A DNA stretch of 64,000 bases. It comes from Youxingia wuxianensis (GTDB lineage: Bacteria > Bacillota > Clostridia > Oscillospirales > Ruminococcaceae). Every line of letters begins with the position of its first letter. Position 1 is the stretch's first letter. The stretch is taken from NCBI RefSeq assembly GCF_014385085.1, contig NZ_JACRTD010000007.1, forward strand, positions 1-64,000, read 5' to 3'. The notes below the pieces were generated by a model. That model worked only from the letters and a program-made list of their open reading frames with translations, did not search any database and had not been told where the DNA came from. Positions 8,113 through 16,444 of this stretch are shown in pieces. A program made the position numbers and the translations under genes.

Positions 8113-8141
8113 TTGTGAAAATTTCGTCAAAATGGTACAAT
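8113..8141 (+). promoter_or_regulatory. Promoter of the nfeD-SPFH pair
   Basis: -35 TTGTGA and the extended -10 TGGTACAAT, spaced 17 bp. The leader to the first ATG is about 105 nt. Confidence 0.7.
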
Positions 8142-8254
8142 GATCTCAACAGGCAAAGACAGAAAAATTAGCCTGTGACAACAATGATGTACATCGTTTA
8201 TTCGCCCCGGCCCGCCGGGTAATTATAGGAATTTTGAAAGGGAGGAGAACAGGG

Positions 8255-8728
8255 ATGAATGTTATGGGAATAAATTTTGGACTTACCATTTTCTGGTTGG
8301 TTGTGGGCATTGTTATGGTAGCAATCGAAGCCGCCACAGCGCAGCTGACCACCATCTGGTTTGCTATCGGAGCGTTCCTTACCATAATTCCGGCCGCGCT
8401 GAATGCGCCGGTTTGGCTGCAATTTGTTATATTTACCGCAATTTCACTGGTAACGCTTATCTTTACCAGAAAGTTTGTAAAAAGAGCTTTGAAGGTGAAA
8501 AAAGAAAGCACCAACGCAGACCGGGTCATCGGCCAAACAGGATATGTCACCCAGACCATAGATAACGATATGGCTCAGGGCCGCGTATCGGTTATGGGAT
8601 TGGATTGGTCCGCCCGCAGCGCAGATAATACGGATATCTCTATAGGGGAAAAAATTAAAGTGCGGTCCATTGACGGAGTAAAGCTCATTGTGGAAAAAGC
8701 GGATGTACGGGAAGTTGTAATGAAATAA
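8255..8728 (+). CDS. NfeD-like membrane protein
   Basis: A 157-aa short NfeD protein. Three hydrophobic segments (about 6-28, 30-50, 53-72) anchor it, and a C-terminal OB-fold domain (about 88-157, starting GQTGYVTQ) faces the cytoplasm. NfeD proteins pair with SPFH/flotillin-like proteins in membrane microdomains, and the next gene encodes one. I use the ATG at 8255 because GGGAGGAG lies 8 bp before it; the 21-bp longer frame has no site. The gap to the SPFH gene is 27 bp, so an operon is likely. Confidence 0.88.
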   Translation: MNVMGINFGLTIFWLVVGIVMVAIEAATAQLTTIWFAIGAFLTIIPAALNAPVWLQFVIFTAISLVTLIFTRKFVKRALKVKKESTNADRVIGQTGYVTQTIDNDMAQGRVSVMGLDWSARSADNTDISIGEKIKVRSIDGVKLIVEKADVREVVMK

Positions 8729-8755
8729 AAATTTTTACTTAGGAGGTAAATTTGT

Positions 8756-9685
8756 ATGTGGGCTATTGTGTTAGGAATTTTAGTAATCTTTTTCCTTATC
8801 GTTGTAATCAGCAATATTAAAATTGTTCCCCAGGCTTCCGTTTATGTGGTGGAAAGATTAGGTTCTTACTACGCTACCTGGGAAACCGGACTGCATGTAA
8901 AAGTTCCATTTTTTGATCGGATTGCTAAAAAGGTTTCTTTAAAGGAACAAGTGGTAGATTTTGCGCCTCAGCCGGTAATCACCAAGGATAACGTTACCAT
9001 GCAGATTGATACGGTGGTATTCTTCCAGATTACCGATGCAAAAATGTATACGTACGGCGTGGAACGGCCCATGTCCGCCATTGAAAATTTGACGGCGACT
9101 ACTTTGAGAAATATTATCGGTGAATTGGAACTGGACAGCACCTTAACCTCCCGTGATGTAATCAATACCAAGATTACCGCCACCTTGGATGTGGCCACGG
9201 ACAAATGGGGAATTAAGGTGAACCGCGTAGAGCTGAAAAACATCCTGCCTCCGAGAGAAATTCAGGACGCCATGGAAAAACAGATGAAAGCGGAGCGTGA
9301 AAGACGTGAATCGATCCTGCGTGCGGAAGGTGAGAAGCATAGCCAGATCCTTGTCGCAGAGGGTGAAAAAGAATCAGCGATCCTGCGTGCTGAGGCGGAA
9401 AAACAGTCTGCTATCCTGCGCGCAGAAGGTGTAAGAGAACAGAAAATCCGGGAGGCCCAGGGTGAAGCGGAAGCGATCACTATGGTGCAGAGCGCGTTCG
9501 CAGATTCACTAAAGCTGCTCAACGAAGCCAACCCCAACGAACAGGTGATTGCGATTAAAGGCCTGGAAGCCTTTGCAAAAGCGGCGGACGGCAGGGCTAC
9601 AAAAATTATTATTCCCAGCGAAATTCAGTCCCTTGCCGGTATGGCCGCCTCTTTAAAAGAATTGGTGAGCGACGAGAAGAAATAA
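8756..9685 (+). CDS. SPFH/Band 7 protein, paraslipin-like
   Basis: A 309-aa stomatin-type scaffold. One N-terminal membrane segment (2-20, rich in Ile and Val) is followed by the Band 7 domain (about 22-185: VPQASVYVVERLG, then ALVVFFQI-like TVVFFQITDA) and a long alpha-helical region with four imperfect repeats of the type ILRAEGEK (about 182-225), which relatives use to oligomerise. Partner of the NfeD protein upstream; probable role in organising membrane patches or protein quality control. The start follows TTAGGAGG by seven bases. Confidence 0.93.
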   Translation: MWAIVLGILVIFFLIVVISNIKIVPQASVYVVERLGSYYATWETGLHVKVPFFDRIAKKVSLKEQVVDFAPQPVITKDNVTMQIDTVVFFQITDAKMYTYGVERPMSAIENLTATTLRNIIGELELDSTLTSRDVINTKITATLDVATDKWGIKVNRVELKNILPPREIQDAMEKQMKAERERRESILRAEGEKHSQILVAEGEKESAILRAEAEKQSAILRAEGVREQKIREAQGEAEAITMVQSAFADSLKLLNEANPNEQVIAIKGLEAFAKAADGRATKIIIPSEIQSLAGMAASLKELVSDEKK

Positions 9686-9697
9686 AGAAATCCTTGC

Positions 9698-9803
9698 AAA
9701 TCTTCGATTTACCAAGGCGCGGCTATAAAAAATCCCAGCAAAACGATGTTTTGCGCCGGACAGAGTCCGGGCAAGGTTTCGCTTTTGCGAAACCTTGGGA
9801 TGC
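9698..9803 (+). repeat. 106-bp exact direct repeat, copy A, with three-arm hairpin
   Basis: Identical base for base to 9858-9963, with a period of 160 bp. It begins with the dispersed motif (AAATCTTCGATTTACCAAGG, then CGCGGCTATAAAAAA). Three hairpin arms follow: 9738-9754 (GCAAAAC, loop GAT), 9756-9770 (CCGGAC, loop AGA) and 9772-9797 (CAAGGTTTCGC, loop TTTT), enclosed by ATCC/GGAT (9732-9735 with 9798-9801). Confidence 0.93.
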
Positions 9804-9857
9804 ACTTTGCAGCCAGCGCCTGAAAACGCAGAGCGTTTTGCCGCCAAGGGCGGGAGG
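9804..9857 (+). repeat. Spacer between the 106-bp copies, with one more hairpin
   Basis: A 54-bp spacer containing AAAACGC, loop AGA, GCGTTTT (9823-9839), the same short-loop style as the arms in the flanking repeats. No gene. Confidence 0.75.
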
Positions 9858-9963
9858 AAATCTTCGATTTACCAAGGCGCGGCTATAAAAAATCCCAGCA
9901 AAACGATGTTTTGCGCCGGACAGAGTCCGGGCAAGGTTTCGCTTTTGCGAAACCTTGGGATGC
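9858..9963 (+). repeat. 106-bp exact direct repeat, copy B
   Basis: Second identical copy of 9698-9803, including the dispersed motif and the three-arm hairpin. It is followed immediately by TATAAAAAAAGCCCC, where a conventional terminator begins. Confidence 0.93.
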
Positions 9964-9965
9964 TA

Positions 9966-9998
9966 TAAAAAAAGCCCCGATTATTCGGGGCTTTTTCT
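9966..9998 (+). terminator. Terminator after the SPFH gene
   Basis: AAAAAGCCCCGA and TCGGGGCTTTTT enclose a four-base loop and are followed by CTTTT. The 280-bp stretch before it is the duplicated hairpin region. Confidence 0.92.
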
Positions 9999-10082
9999 TT
10001 TGCTATTTTTCCGGTTTCTTTTGTAACTCCCTTTTGAGAAGGAGGATTTGGCAGGAAGGATTCGTTTTTTAAAAAACGGGCC

Positions 10083-10146
10083 GAAAAAAGCTCTTTGCCT
10101 TAGGCGGAGATGCGGTCCTATTCCTGCTTAGGGCGGCAGGGCAAAG
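10083..10146 (-). terminator. Probable terminator of the DUF1638 gene
   Basis: On the minus strand CTTTGCC (10146-10140) pairs with GGCAAAG (10099-10093), with inner GC-rich pairing, and is followed by AGCTTTTTTC. The loop is long, so the exact fold is uncertain. The rest of 9999-10150 holds only a CGTTTTTT/AAAAAACG palindrome near 10063. Confidence 0.55.
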
Positions 10147-10150
10147 GATC

Positions 10151-10771
10151 TCACAAATCAAAATGGGTAATCAGCCGGCGGTCAAAGGAAGCGGTAACAG
10201 CCCCATGAGGAGGCGTCACTAAGATGTCGTCGCTGCACCATTTGCCATAAACCAGGCGGGCCAAAAGGGAACTATCGCTTTCCACCTGAATAAAATCTAG
10301 TTGTTTCGCGGCGGCGGCCACTCGGGCGGAAAGGCTGCTGTCAGGGATGTTCAGCTGGGTATCCGCAAGATACGCCAGGCACTGGCAGTCCTCCTTTGCC
10401 CCGCAGAAAAGTATTTCCGGATAACTGGGGAGATACCAGGCTAAGTTTCCGCTGTATTTTTCGAACATAGCGCGATAATGGTCGGCATTTCCTAAAATTA
10501 ATGAAATACAATTATGTACACGGGGAATGATAAGAGGGACTTCACCGGCCTGCAAAGCAAACGTTTCCATACCGCACACTCCGGTAGTTAAGATAATACC
10601 GTCGGAATCCCTTACTCCATCGATATATTCTTTGATTGCCGTAAAAAGCTGTTCCTGTGCGCATAATTTCTCCTGAGGCAGATAAGTGACGTCCACTTGG
10701 TTGGGACAATTGTCCAATAAACGGGAGAGATAAGGCTGCAGGGGGGAGCATGCAAGCAAAGAAAGTTTCAT
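10151..10771 (-). CDS. DUF1638 family protein
   Basis: A 206-aa soluble protein. The pattern DGIILTTGVCGMET followed by VPLIIPRVHNCISLILG matches the DUF1638 family, whose members keep a glycine/cysteine turn and a P-R-x-H-x-C motif that suggests a cofactor or metal site. DUF1638 genes often lie near corrinoid or methyltransferase genes, but none is seen here. The function is unassigned. The start ATG has only a weak ribosome site. It is divergent from hflX across about 195 bp. Confidence 0.8.
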   Translation of the reverse strand: MKLSLLACSPLQPYLSRLLDNCPNQVDVTYLPQEKLCAQEQLFTAIKEYIDGVRDSDGIILTTGVCGMETFALQAGEVPLIIPRVHNCISLILGNADHYRAMFEKYSGNLAWYLPSYPEILFCGAKEDCQCLAYLADTQLNIPDSSLSARVAAAAKQLDFIQVESDSSLLARLVYGKWCSDDILVTPPHGAVTASFDRRLITHFDL

Positions 10772-10905
10772 CTGTCGTTCACATCCTATTCAAAATATTA
10801 TAATTTGAGTTTAGAACATATAGCAATTATTATCAATGCAAAGAATTTGGAAAAAACTTATCCATAAAAGGGCTAAAGAAAGGATTAGTAATCCTTGTAT
10901 AAATA

Positions 10906-10914
10906 TGTTACAAT
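10906..10914 (+). promoter_or_regulatory. Extended -10 promoter for hflX
   Basis: TGTTACAAT (TG-extended -10) lies 52 bp before the hflX ATG. Only weak -35 matches lie upstream. Confidence 0.45.
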
Positions 10915-10965
10915 AATATTCCAAACAATTGATTATCTCCTGACAGAGAAAGGATAATATAAAGA

Positions 10966-12207
10966 ATGATTGAAAATAAGATAGAGCAATTACAAACCGC
11001 TGTGTTAATCGCGGTGGATACCGGGGAATATGATGTGGAAATTTCCTTGGATGAATTGGAAGAACTGGCAAAAACCGCAGGGGCCCAAGTGTTAGCCCGG
11101 GTAACACAAAAGCGGCCGGGGTTTGATCCTGCTACCTGTATCGGCGGCGGGCGCTTGGAAGAGGCGGCCGAGTTTTGCAAGAATAATAATGTAGATCTAG
11201 TTATTTTTGACCATGAACTGACAGCGGGGCAGATTCGCAATATTGAAAAAATTGTGGACCGGGCAGTTATCGATCGTACCATGCTGATTTTAGATATTTT
11301 TGCCCAGCGCGCGGTCACCAGCGAAGGAAAACTCCAGGTAGAACTGGCGCAGCTGCGGTACCGGCTTCCCCGGCTGATGGGTATGGGAGGAGCTCTTTCC
11401 CGGCTGGGCGGCGGAATTGGCACCCGAGGTCCTGGAGAAACCAAACTGGAAAGCGACCGGCGGCATATCCGCAGGCGTATTTCTGCGCTGCAGGACCAGC
11501 TGGAACAGCTGGAAAAACGCCGCGGCCTTTTGCGGGCCCGCCGCAAAAAAGATGGGGTGACCACAGTAGCTATCGTCGGCTATACCAACGTTGGGAAAAG
11601 CACCTTGCTGAATACGCTGACAGATGCGGGGGTATTGGCCCAGGACAAGCTGTTCGCGACCTTGGACCCCACCTCCCGGGCATTGCAGCTGCCGGACGGC
11701 AGGTCGGTGATGCTGGTGGATACAGTAGGATTTGTCCGCCGGCTGCCTCACCATCTGGTGGAGGCGTTTAAATCCACGTTGGAAGAAGCGGTCAGCGCGG
11801 ATCTTTTATGGTGCGTATGCGATATTTCCGCCGACGAAGCGGACGAGCAGATCGCCGTTACCCGCAAACTGATGCAGGAACTGGGAGTACAGGATACCCC
11901 CATGCTGACCGTTTTGAATAAATGTGATCGAGTAAGCGAAGCGCCGCTGGCGATCAGCGACTCCACAGCCATCATCAGCGCGAAAACCGGATTTGGAATC
12001 GACGCTCTTTTACACAAAACTGCCAAAGCGTTAACCCCCAGCCAGCATCGGCTGTCTTTGCTGATTCCTTATGAAAAAACCGGGCTGATCAATGAAATTC
12101 TGGAAAAGGGGAAAGTATTTTCCCAGGAGTATGTGGAAGAAGGCACAAAAATAGACGCCCTTGTAGAGAATAAAATTCTCTACAAAGTCGCCCAATATAA
12201 AATTTAA
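10966..12207 (+). CDS. hflX: GTPase HflX
   Basis: HflX binds the 50S subunit and splits or rescues stalled ribosomes, especially under stress. The 413-aa protein has an N-terminal glycine-rich HflX domain with GGGIGTRGPGETKLE (about 149-163), a coiled-coil linker rich in Leu, Gln and Arg, and a TRAFAC GTPase domain: G1 GYTNVGKST (about 205-213), G3 DTVGF, G4 NKCD. Start ATG follows AAAGGATAATATAAAGA. It converges on the next gene with only five bases between stop codons and no terminator between them. Confidence 0.95.
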   Translation: MIENKIEQLQTAVLIAVDTGEYDVEISLDELEELAKTAGAQVLARVTQKRPGFDPATCIGGGRLEEAAEFCKNNNVDLVIFDHELTAGQIRNIEKIVDRAVIDRTMLILDIFAQRAVTSEGKLQVELAQLRYRLPRLMGMGGALSRLGGGIGTRGPGETKLESDRRHIRRRISALQDQLEQLEKRRGLLRARRKKDGVTTVAIVGYTNVGKSTLLNTLTDAGVLAQDKLFATLDPTSRALQLPDGRSVMLVDTVGFVRRLPHHLVEAFKSTLEEAVSADLLWCVCDISADEADEQIAVTRKLMQELGVQDTPMLTVLNKCDRVSEAPLAISDSTAIISAKTGFGIDALLHKTAKALTPSQHRLSLLIPYEKTGLINEILEKGKVFSQEYVEEGTKIDALVENKILYKVAQYKI

Positions 12208-12212
12208 TCCAA

Positions 12213-12710
12213 TTACTTTTGATATGCGCCTAAGATTTCGCCGATATACATGTAATGATAATCATGGTTTGGATAATTGGCGGTATCCACACAGGGATCA
12301 AGGAAACTTTCCGGGGTAAATCTTTGGCAGTAAAGCTTGCGGCAGGTCAGGATCAGCTCCGACTGGCCGATGGCCGGAGCCCCGTCCAGGGAAATTTCTG
12401 TAAAGCTGCAGGCGGCCATTTTGTCTTGGTCCCTGCCGGATGCGGAGCCGCAATAGCTATATTCTTTTCGGAAAGTGTCATCCAAAAAACACAAGGAGAA
12501 CCGCTCGCTTTTTTCCATCAGTTCCTGGGTAAAGCGCTGCGGACGGATGTATACAGTCGCCACGGGTTTATTCCATAAAATACCCACCCCGCCCCAGCTG
12601 GCAGTCATGGCATTGGTTTTGTTTGCGGCTTTTGTAGTGATCAGGGTCCACTGTTTGCCGATCAGGGCAAATGGGTTTTGAGCAAGCTCATAGGGGGATA
12701 ATTTTTGCAT
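12213..12710 (-). CDS. Flavin reductase-like FMN-binding protein
   Basis: A 165-aa protein of the flavin reductase-like (split-barrel FMN-binding) family. Recognisable features are WTLITTKAANKTNAMTASWGG, where the FMN phosphate is usually bound, and RPQRFTQELMEKSERFSL. Such proteins reduce flavins or act as small flavoproteins; the partner is unknown. Of two in-frame ATGs I prefer the second, because GGAG lies 7 bp before it and only 1 bp before the first. Monocistronic, with a TG-extended -10 upstream. Confidence 0.85.
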   Translation of the reverse strand: MQKLSPYELAQNPFALIGKQWTLITTKAANKTNAMTASWGGVGILWNKPVATVYIRPQRFTQELMEKSERFSLCFLDDTFRKEYSYCGSASGRDQDKMAACSFTEISLDGAPAIGQSELILTCRKLYCQRFTPESFLDPCVDTANYPNHDYHYMYIGEILGAYQK

Positions 12711-12767
12711 ATACATTCTCCATTCGCATAAATTTACAAATTAAGAAGTGAGGATATTATTTATTTC

Positions 12768-12776
12768 ATTATATCA
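12768..12776 (-). promoter_or_regulatory. Promoter of the flavin reductase-like gene
   Basis: The minus strand reads TGATATAAT, a TG-extended perfect -10, about 57 bp before the start codon. Confidence 0.5.
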
Positions 12777-12824
12777 CAACTATGTAAAAAAAAGACATAG
12801 AAAAATAGAAAAGGGGAGATTTTA

Positions 12825-13505
12825 GTGAAGGCACAATTTATTCCGGAATTTAATGGGTACTTAAGAAAGCATATGCTGATGGTGCCGGATGTCATACGTG
12901 AATCCAGCGGAATAAGAATTTTTGGGAAACGGATTAAATCGATTGTCTTTACTACAGATGTAGCAATCATCCGCAATGTAAATGCGGATGCGGTAATCGC
13001 AGTCTATCCGTTTACCCCTCAGCCGGTAATTACCCAGGCGATTATGGATGCGGCAGATATCCCGGTATTCGCCGGGGTAGGCGGCGGAACCACCATGGGA
13101 AGGCGGGTGACAAATCTGGCGCTCCACGCGGAGCATCAGGGGGCGATCGGCGTAGTGGTCAACGCCCCGACTACCAATGAATCCATCCGGAAAATTTCCC
13201 AGACCATTGATATTCCTGTAGTGGTGACGGTGGTATCCGAGCACGATGATATTGAGGGCCGGCTGCAGGCGGGCGCTTCTATTTTTAATGTGTCTGTAGC
13301 GGCTCGAACCCCTTATGTAGTGGATAAAATCCGGGAAAAGCATCCTAACGTAGCCATTATCGCTACCGGCGGCCCCAACGAGCAGAGCATTCGGGACACC
13401 ATCAATGCCGGCGCGAACGCAATCACCTGGACGCCCCCTGCTAATGGGGAGCTTTTTAGGGGGCTGATGCAGAAATATCGCGCCGGGGAGCCCAGAGGAG
13501 ACTGA
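12825..13505 (+). CDS. TIM-barrel-like protein of unknown function
   Basis: A 226-aa soluble protein. It shows a repeating beta-alpha pattern with phosphate-binding-style turns: VFAGVGGGTTMGRR (about 86-99), ATGGPNEQSIRDTINAGANAI near the end, and PVVVTVVSEHDD in the middle. This resembles (beta/alpha)8 barrels of the indole-glycerol-phosphate synthase or dihydroorotate dehydrogenase kind, but I cannot name the reaction. GTG start with AAGGGGAG 6 bp upstream. It lies between divergent and arginine genes with no obvious pathway partner. Confidence 0.75.
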   Translation: MKAQFIPEFNGYLRKHMLMVPDVIRESSGIRIFGKRIKSIVFTTDVAIIRNVNADAVIAVYPFTPQPVITQAIMDAADIPVFAGVGGGTTMGRRVTNLALHAEHQGAIGVVVNAPTTNESIRKISQTIDIPVVVTVVSEHDDIEGRLQAGASIFNVSVAARTPYVVDKIREKHPNVAIIATGGPNEQSIRDTINAGANAITWTPPANGELFRGLMQKYRAGEPRGD

Positions 13506-13542
13506 TTTTGTGCAATCTACCTCAATAAATATGCGTTATATT

Positions 13543-13556
13543 TGAATGTTTATGCA
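13543..13556 (+). promoter_or_regulatory. Candidate ArgR box
   Basis: TGAATGTTTATGCA matches the TGAAT-N4-ATTCA pattern of arginine-repressor half-site pairs at nine of ten positions. It ends 9 bp before the -35 of the argG promoter. A weaker match (TGTATAATTATTAC) overlaps the -10. Confidence 0.5.
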
Positions 13557-13565
13557 AAAAACTCC

Positions 13566-13593
13566 TTGAAAATACCGAGAGATAATGTATAAT
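13566..13593 (+). promoter_or_regulatory. Promoter of the arginine operon
   Basis: -35 TTGAAA and a perfect -10 TATAAT separated by 16 bp, 40 bp before argG. Confidence 0.82.
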
Positions 13594-13633
13594 TATTACC
13601 ATAATGAAAGATTGACCGGAGGGAAAGATAAAA

Positions 13634-14854
13634 ATGCAAAAGAAATACAACAAAGTAGTGCTTGCATATTCAGGCGGTTTGGATACTTCGATTATTATTC
13701 CGTGGCTCAAAGAAAATTATGGGTGCGAAGTCATTGCCGTTTCCGGCGATGTGGGCCAGGGGACGGAACTGGAAGGCTTGGAAGAAAAAGCGCTGAAAAC
13801 CGGCGCCTCCAAACTTTATATAGAAAATCTCCAGGAAGAATTTGTCAATGAATTTATTATTCCTACCATGCAGGCAGGCGCGGTATATGAGGGGAAATAC
13901 CTTCTGGGGACTTCTTTTGCCCGCCCGATCATTGCCAAACGGATTGTGGAAATCGCCAAAAAAGAAGGCGCGGATGCGATCTGTCACGGCTGCACCGGCA
14001 AAGGCAACGACCAGGTGCGGTTTGAACTTACAATTAAAGCGTTCGCCCCGGAGATGGATATTATCGCCCCTTGGCGTATTTGGGATATTAAAAGCCGGGA
14101 AGAAGAGATCGATTACGCACAAGCTCACGATATCCCTTTGAAAATCAGCCGGGAAACCAATTATTCCAAGGATAAAAACCTATGGCATTTAAGCCATGAA
14201 GGAATGGATTTGGAAGATCCGGCCAATGAACCCATGTATGAAAAGATCCTGGAAATGGGAGTTACCCCCGAACAGGCTCCGGATAAACCCACTTATATTA
14301 CCATAAGTTTTGAAAAAGGGGTTCCGGTGGCGCTGGATGGCGTGAAAATGTCTGCGTTGGAAATTGTATTGCAGCTCAATAAAATCGGCGGCGAAAATGG
14401 GATCGGGATTACAGATATGGTGGAAAACCGTTTGGTTGGCATGAAGAGCAGAGGTGTTTATGAAACTCCCGGCGGGTCCATCCTTTATCAGGCTCACCAG
14501 AATTTGGAAGAGCTTTGTCTGGATAAAGAAACCCAGCACTTTAAAATGCAAACCTCGATTAAATTCAGCGAGCTGGTTTATAACGGACAGTGGTATACTC
14601 CCCTGCGGGAGGCGCTTTCCGCTTTTGTGGAGAGCACCCAGCAGACAGTGACCGGCGATGTGAAGCTGAAACTTTACAAAGGAAATATTATCGGCGCTGG
14701 AACCACTTCTCCTTATTCCCTGTATTCGGAAGAAATCGCTACCTTTAATGAGGATCATGTATATAACCAGATGGACAGCCAGGGATTTATTAATCTGTTC
14801 GGCCTGCCGCTGAAGGTAAAAGCGATGCTGGATCAGAAAAACGGGAAAAAATAA
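13634..14854 (+). CDS. argG: Argininosuccinate synthase
   Basis: ArgG joins citrulline and aspartate with ATP to give argininosuccinate. At 406 aa it is of normal length. The PP-loop [10 protein letters not shown] (about 10-19) binds ATP, and [13 protein letters not shown] (about 117-129) and [14 protein letters not shown] carry substrate contacts. ATG start 9 bp after GGAGGG. First gene of the arginine cluster, with its own promoter. A hairpin with a short T run and a GC-rich element lie between it and argH, so the two may be unequally expressed. Confidence 0.97.
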   Translation: MQKKYNKVVLAYSGGLDTSIIIPWLKENYGCEVIAVSGDVGQGTELEGLEEKALKTGASKLYIENLQEEFVNEFIIPTMQAGAVYEGKYLLGTSFARPIIAKRIVEIAKKEGADAICHGCTGKGNDQVRFELTIKAFAPEMDIIAPWRIWDIKSREEEIDYAQAHDIPLKISRETNYSKDKNLWHLSHEGMDLEDPANEPMYEKILEMGVTPEQAPDKPTYITISFEKGVPVALDGVKMSALEIVLQLNKIGGENGIGITDMVENRLVGMKSRGVYETPGGSILYQAHQNLEELCLDKETQHFKMQTSIKFSELVYNGQWYTPLREALSAFVESTQQTVTGDVKLKLYKGNIIGAGTTSPYSLYSEEIATFNEDHVYNQMDSQGFINLFGLPLKVKAMLDQKNGKK

Positions 14855-14878
14855 ACATAAACAGAGCAAAGGGATGAG

Positions 14879-14921
14879 GCTGTAACATGGGAGCGGTAAT
14901 GCCTCCATGTTGCAGCTTTTT
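14879..14921 (+). terminator. Terminator-like hairpin after argG
   Basis: GCTGTAACATGG pairs with CCATGTTGCAGC (12 bp with one G-T) and is followed by TTTTT. With no obvious promoter before argH, it probably acts as a partial terminator within the arginine cluster. Confidence 0.75.
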
Positions 14922-14933
14922 GTCAGCGGCGGA

Positions 14934-15020
14934 GGGCGCTGCGCCTCTAATAAGCGTCCGCGGACGCTTCCTAGAGGCCAGGGGCCTTCGGCCCTGCGGC
15001 GCGAAGCGCCGGCAGCGCCC
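14934..15020. repeat. Cloverleaf-like GC-rich palindromic element, argG-argH spacer
   Basis: The outer stem GGGCGCTGC (14934-14942) pairs with GCAGCGCCC (15012-15020). Inside are three arms: GCCTCTA/TAGAGGC with AAGCGTCC/GGACGCTT nested in it (14943-14978), CAGGG..CCCTG with a TTC loop (14979-14996), and CGGCGC/GCGCCG with a GAA loop (14997-15011). No ORF. The element is followed by CAAACAAACG, also seen after the hairpins at 50997. Confidence 0.85.
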
Positions 15021-15058
15021 CGGCGGCACAAACAAACGACGAGAGGAATTTTAACGGT

Positions 15059-16444
15059 ATGAAGATGTGGGCAGGACGATTTTCCAAAGAAGTGGACGAG
15101 AGGGTCAATGATTTTAATTCATCCATCTCCTTTGACGCCAGAATGTTCCAGCAGGATATTGCTGGTTCCATGGCTCATGCGGCTATGCTGGCGGCGCAGG
15201 GGATTATTGAGAAAAGCCAAGGGGACAGCATCATTGATGGGCTGGGTGAAATTTTAGAGGATATCAAAACAGGAAAGCTGGCGTTTGATCCGGAAGCGGA
15301 AGATATCCACATGTTTATTGAAGCTCAGCTGACCCAGCGTATCGGGGACACAGGCAAGCGCCTGCACACCGCCCGCAGCAGGAATGACCAGGTCGCTTTG
15401 GATATCCGGCTGTATCTGCGGGAGGAAATGGAGAAAATAACCGGCCTGCTTTTGGAACTGATCCGGGAGCTTTGCGAGAAAGCAAAGGATCACTTGGACA
15501 CGATTATGCCGGGCTATACCCATTTGCAGAGAGCGCAGCCGATTACATTTGCTCATCATCTGATGGCCTATGCCAATATGTTTGTCCGGGATGTGCAGCG
15601 TATCCGGGACGGGGTAAAACGGATGAATTACAACCCCTTGGGAAGCGGAGCCCTGGCGGGAACTACCTATCCTATTGACCGGCAGATGACCGCAAAAGCC
15701 TTGGGCTTTGATGGAGTAGTGGCCAACAGCCTGGACGGAGTATCCGACCGGGATTTTTGTATTGAGCTGGGGGCGGCAGTCAGCACGGTAATGATGCACC
15801 TTTCCCGTTTTTCCGAAGAGGTGATTTTGTGGTGTTCCTGGGAATTTAAATTTGTGGAACTGGACGATGGGTTTGCCACCGGTTCCAGCATTATGCCTCA
15901 AAAAAAGAACCCGGATATTACAGAATTGATTCGGGGAAAAACCGCCCGGGTCTATGGGGATCTTATAACCTTGCTGACCATGATGAAAGGTTTGCCGCTG
16001 GCTTACAACAAGGATATGCAGGAGGACAAAGAAGCGGTCTTTGACGCCATAGACACGGTAAAGCTTTGTTTGACCACGTTTATCCCCATGCTTCGCACCA
16101 TGACCGTCCTGAAGGAAAACATGCGCGCAGCCGCGGCCAAAGGATTTATCAACGCTACTGACTGTGCCGATTACCTGACAAAAAAAGGAGTTCCCTTCCG
16201 GGATGCTTATAAAATCACCGGCGCCTTGGTGGCGCTGTGTATCCGCGAAGGTTTGACGCTGGAGACCTTGCCTTTGGAAGAATATCAGCGCGCCAGCGGG
16301 GTATTTGAAAAAGATGTGTATGACGCTATCAGTCTGGACGCCTGCGTTCACTGCCGCCAAAGCGAAGGCGGCCCGGCGCCGGAAGCGGTAAAGATCCAGA
16401 TTGGAAAAATAGAAGAATTTTTGACCCGGGAGGCGGGAAAATGA
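15059..16444 (+). CDS. argH: Argininosuccinate lyase
   Basis: ArgH splits argininosuccinate into arginine and fumarate. The 461-aa protein belongs to the fumarase/aspartase superfamily: SRNDQVALD (about 112-120), the substrate region TPGYTHLQ-like GYTHLQRAQP (about 157-166), and the signature GSSIMPQKKNPD (about 277-288) with the mobile catalytic serine loop. Start ATG follows AGAGGAATTTTAACGGT. Its last four bases (ATGA) overlap argC, implying coupled translation. Confidence 0.97.
   Translation: MKMWAGRFSKEVDERVNDFNSSISFDARMFQQDIAGSMAHAAMLAAQGIIEKSQGDSIIDGLGEILEDIKTGKLAFDPEAEDIHMFIEAQLTQRIGDTGKRLHTARSRNDQVALDIRLYLREEMEKITGLLLELIRELCEKAKDHLDTIMPGYTHLQRAQPITFAHHLMAYANMFVRDVQRIRDGVKRMNYNPLGSGALAGTTYPIDRQMTAKALGFDGVVANSLDGVSDRDFCIELGAAVSTVMMHLSRFSEEVILWCSWEFKFVELDDGFATGSSIMPQKKNPDITELIRGKTARVYGDLITLLTMMKGLPLAYNKDMQEDKEAVFDAIDTVKLCLTTFIPMLRTMTVLKENMRAAAAKGFINATDCADYLTKKGVPFRDAYKITGALVALCIREGLTLETLPLEEYQRASGVFEKDVYDAISLDACVHCRQSEGGPAPEAVKIQIGKIEEFLTREAGK

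Noticed and set aside
7795-8130. A 111-codon minus-strand frame in the serA-nfeD gap
   Set aside because: No ribosome site, low-complexity composition, and it covers the nfeD promoter; treated as non-coding.
9698-9963. CRISPR array
   Set aside because: Only two copies of 106 bp with one 54-bp spacer, each copy itself folded into three hairpins; no cas genes nearby.
14790-15031. Arg/Pro/Ala-rich minus-strand frames across the argG-argH spacer
   Set aside because: They are translations of the GC-rich palindromic element and have no start signals.
15254-16360. A 368-codon minus-strand frame opposite argH
   Set aside because: Antisense shadow of argH, which carries all lyase signatures.
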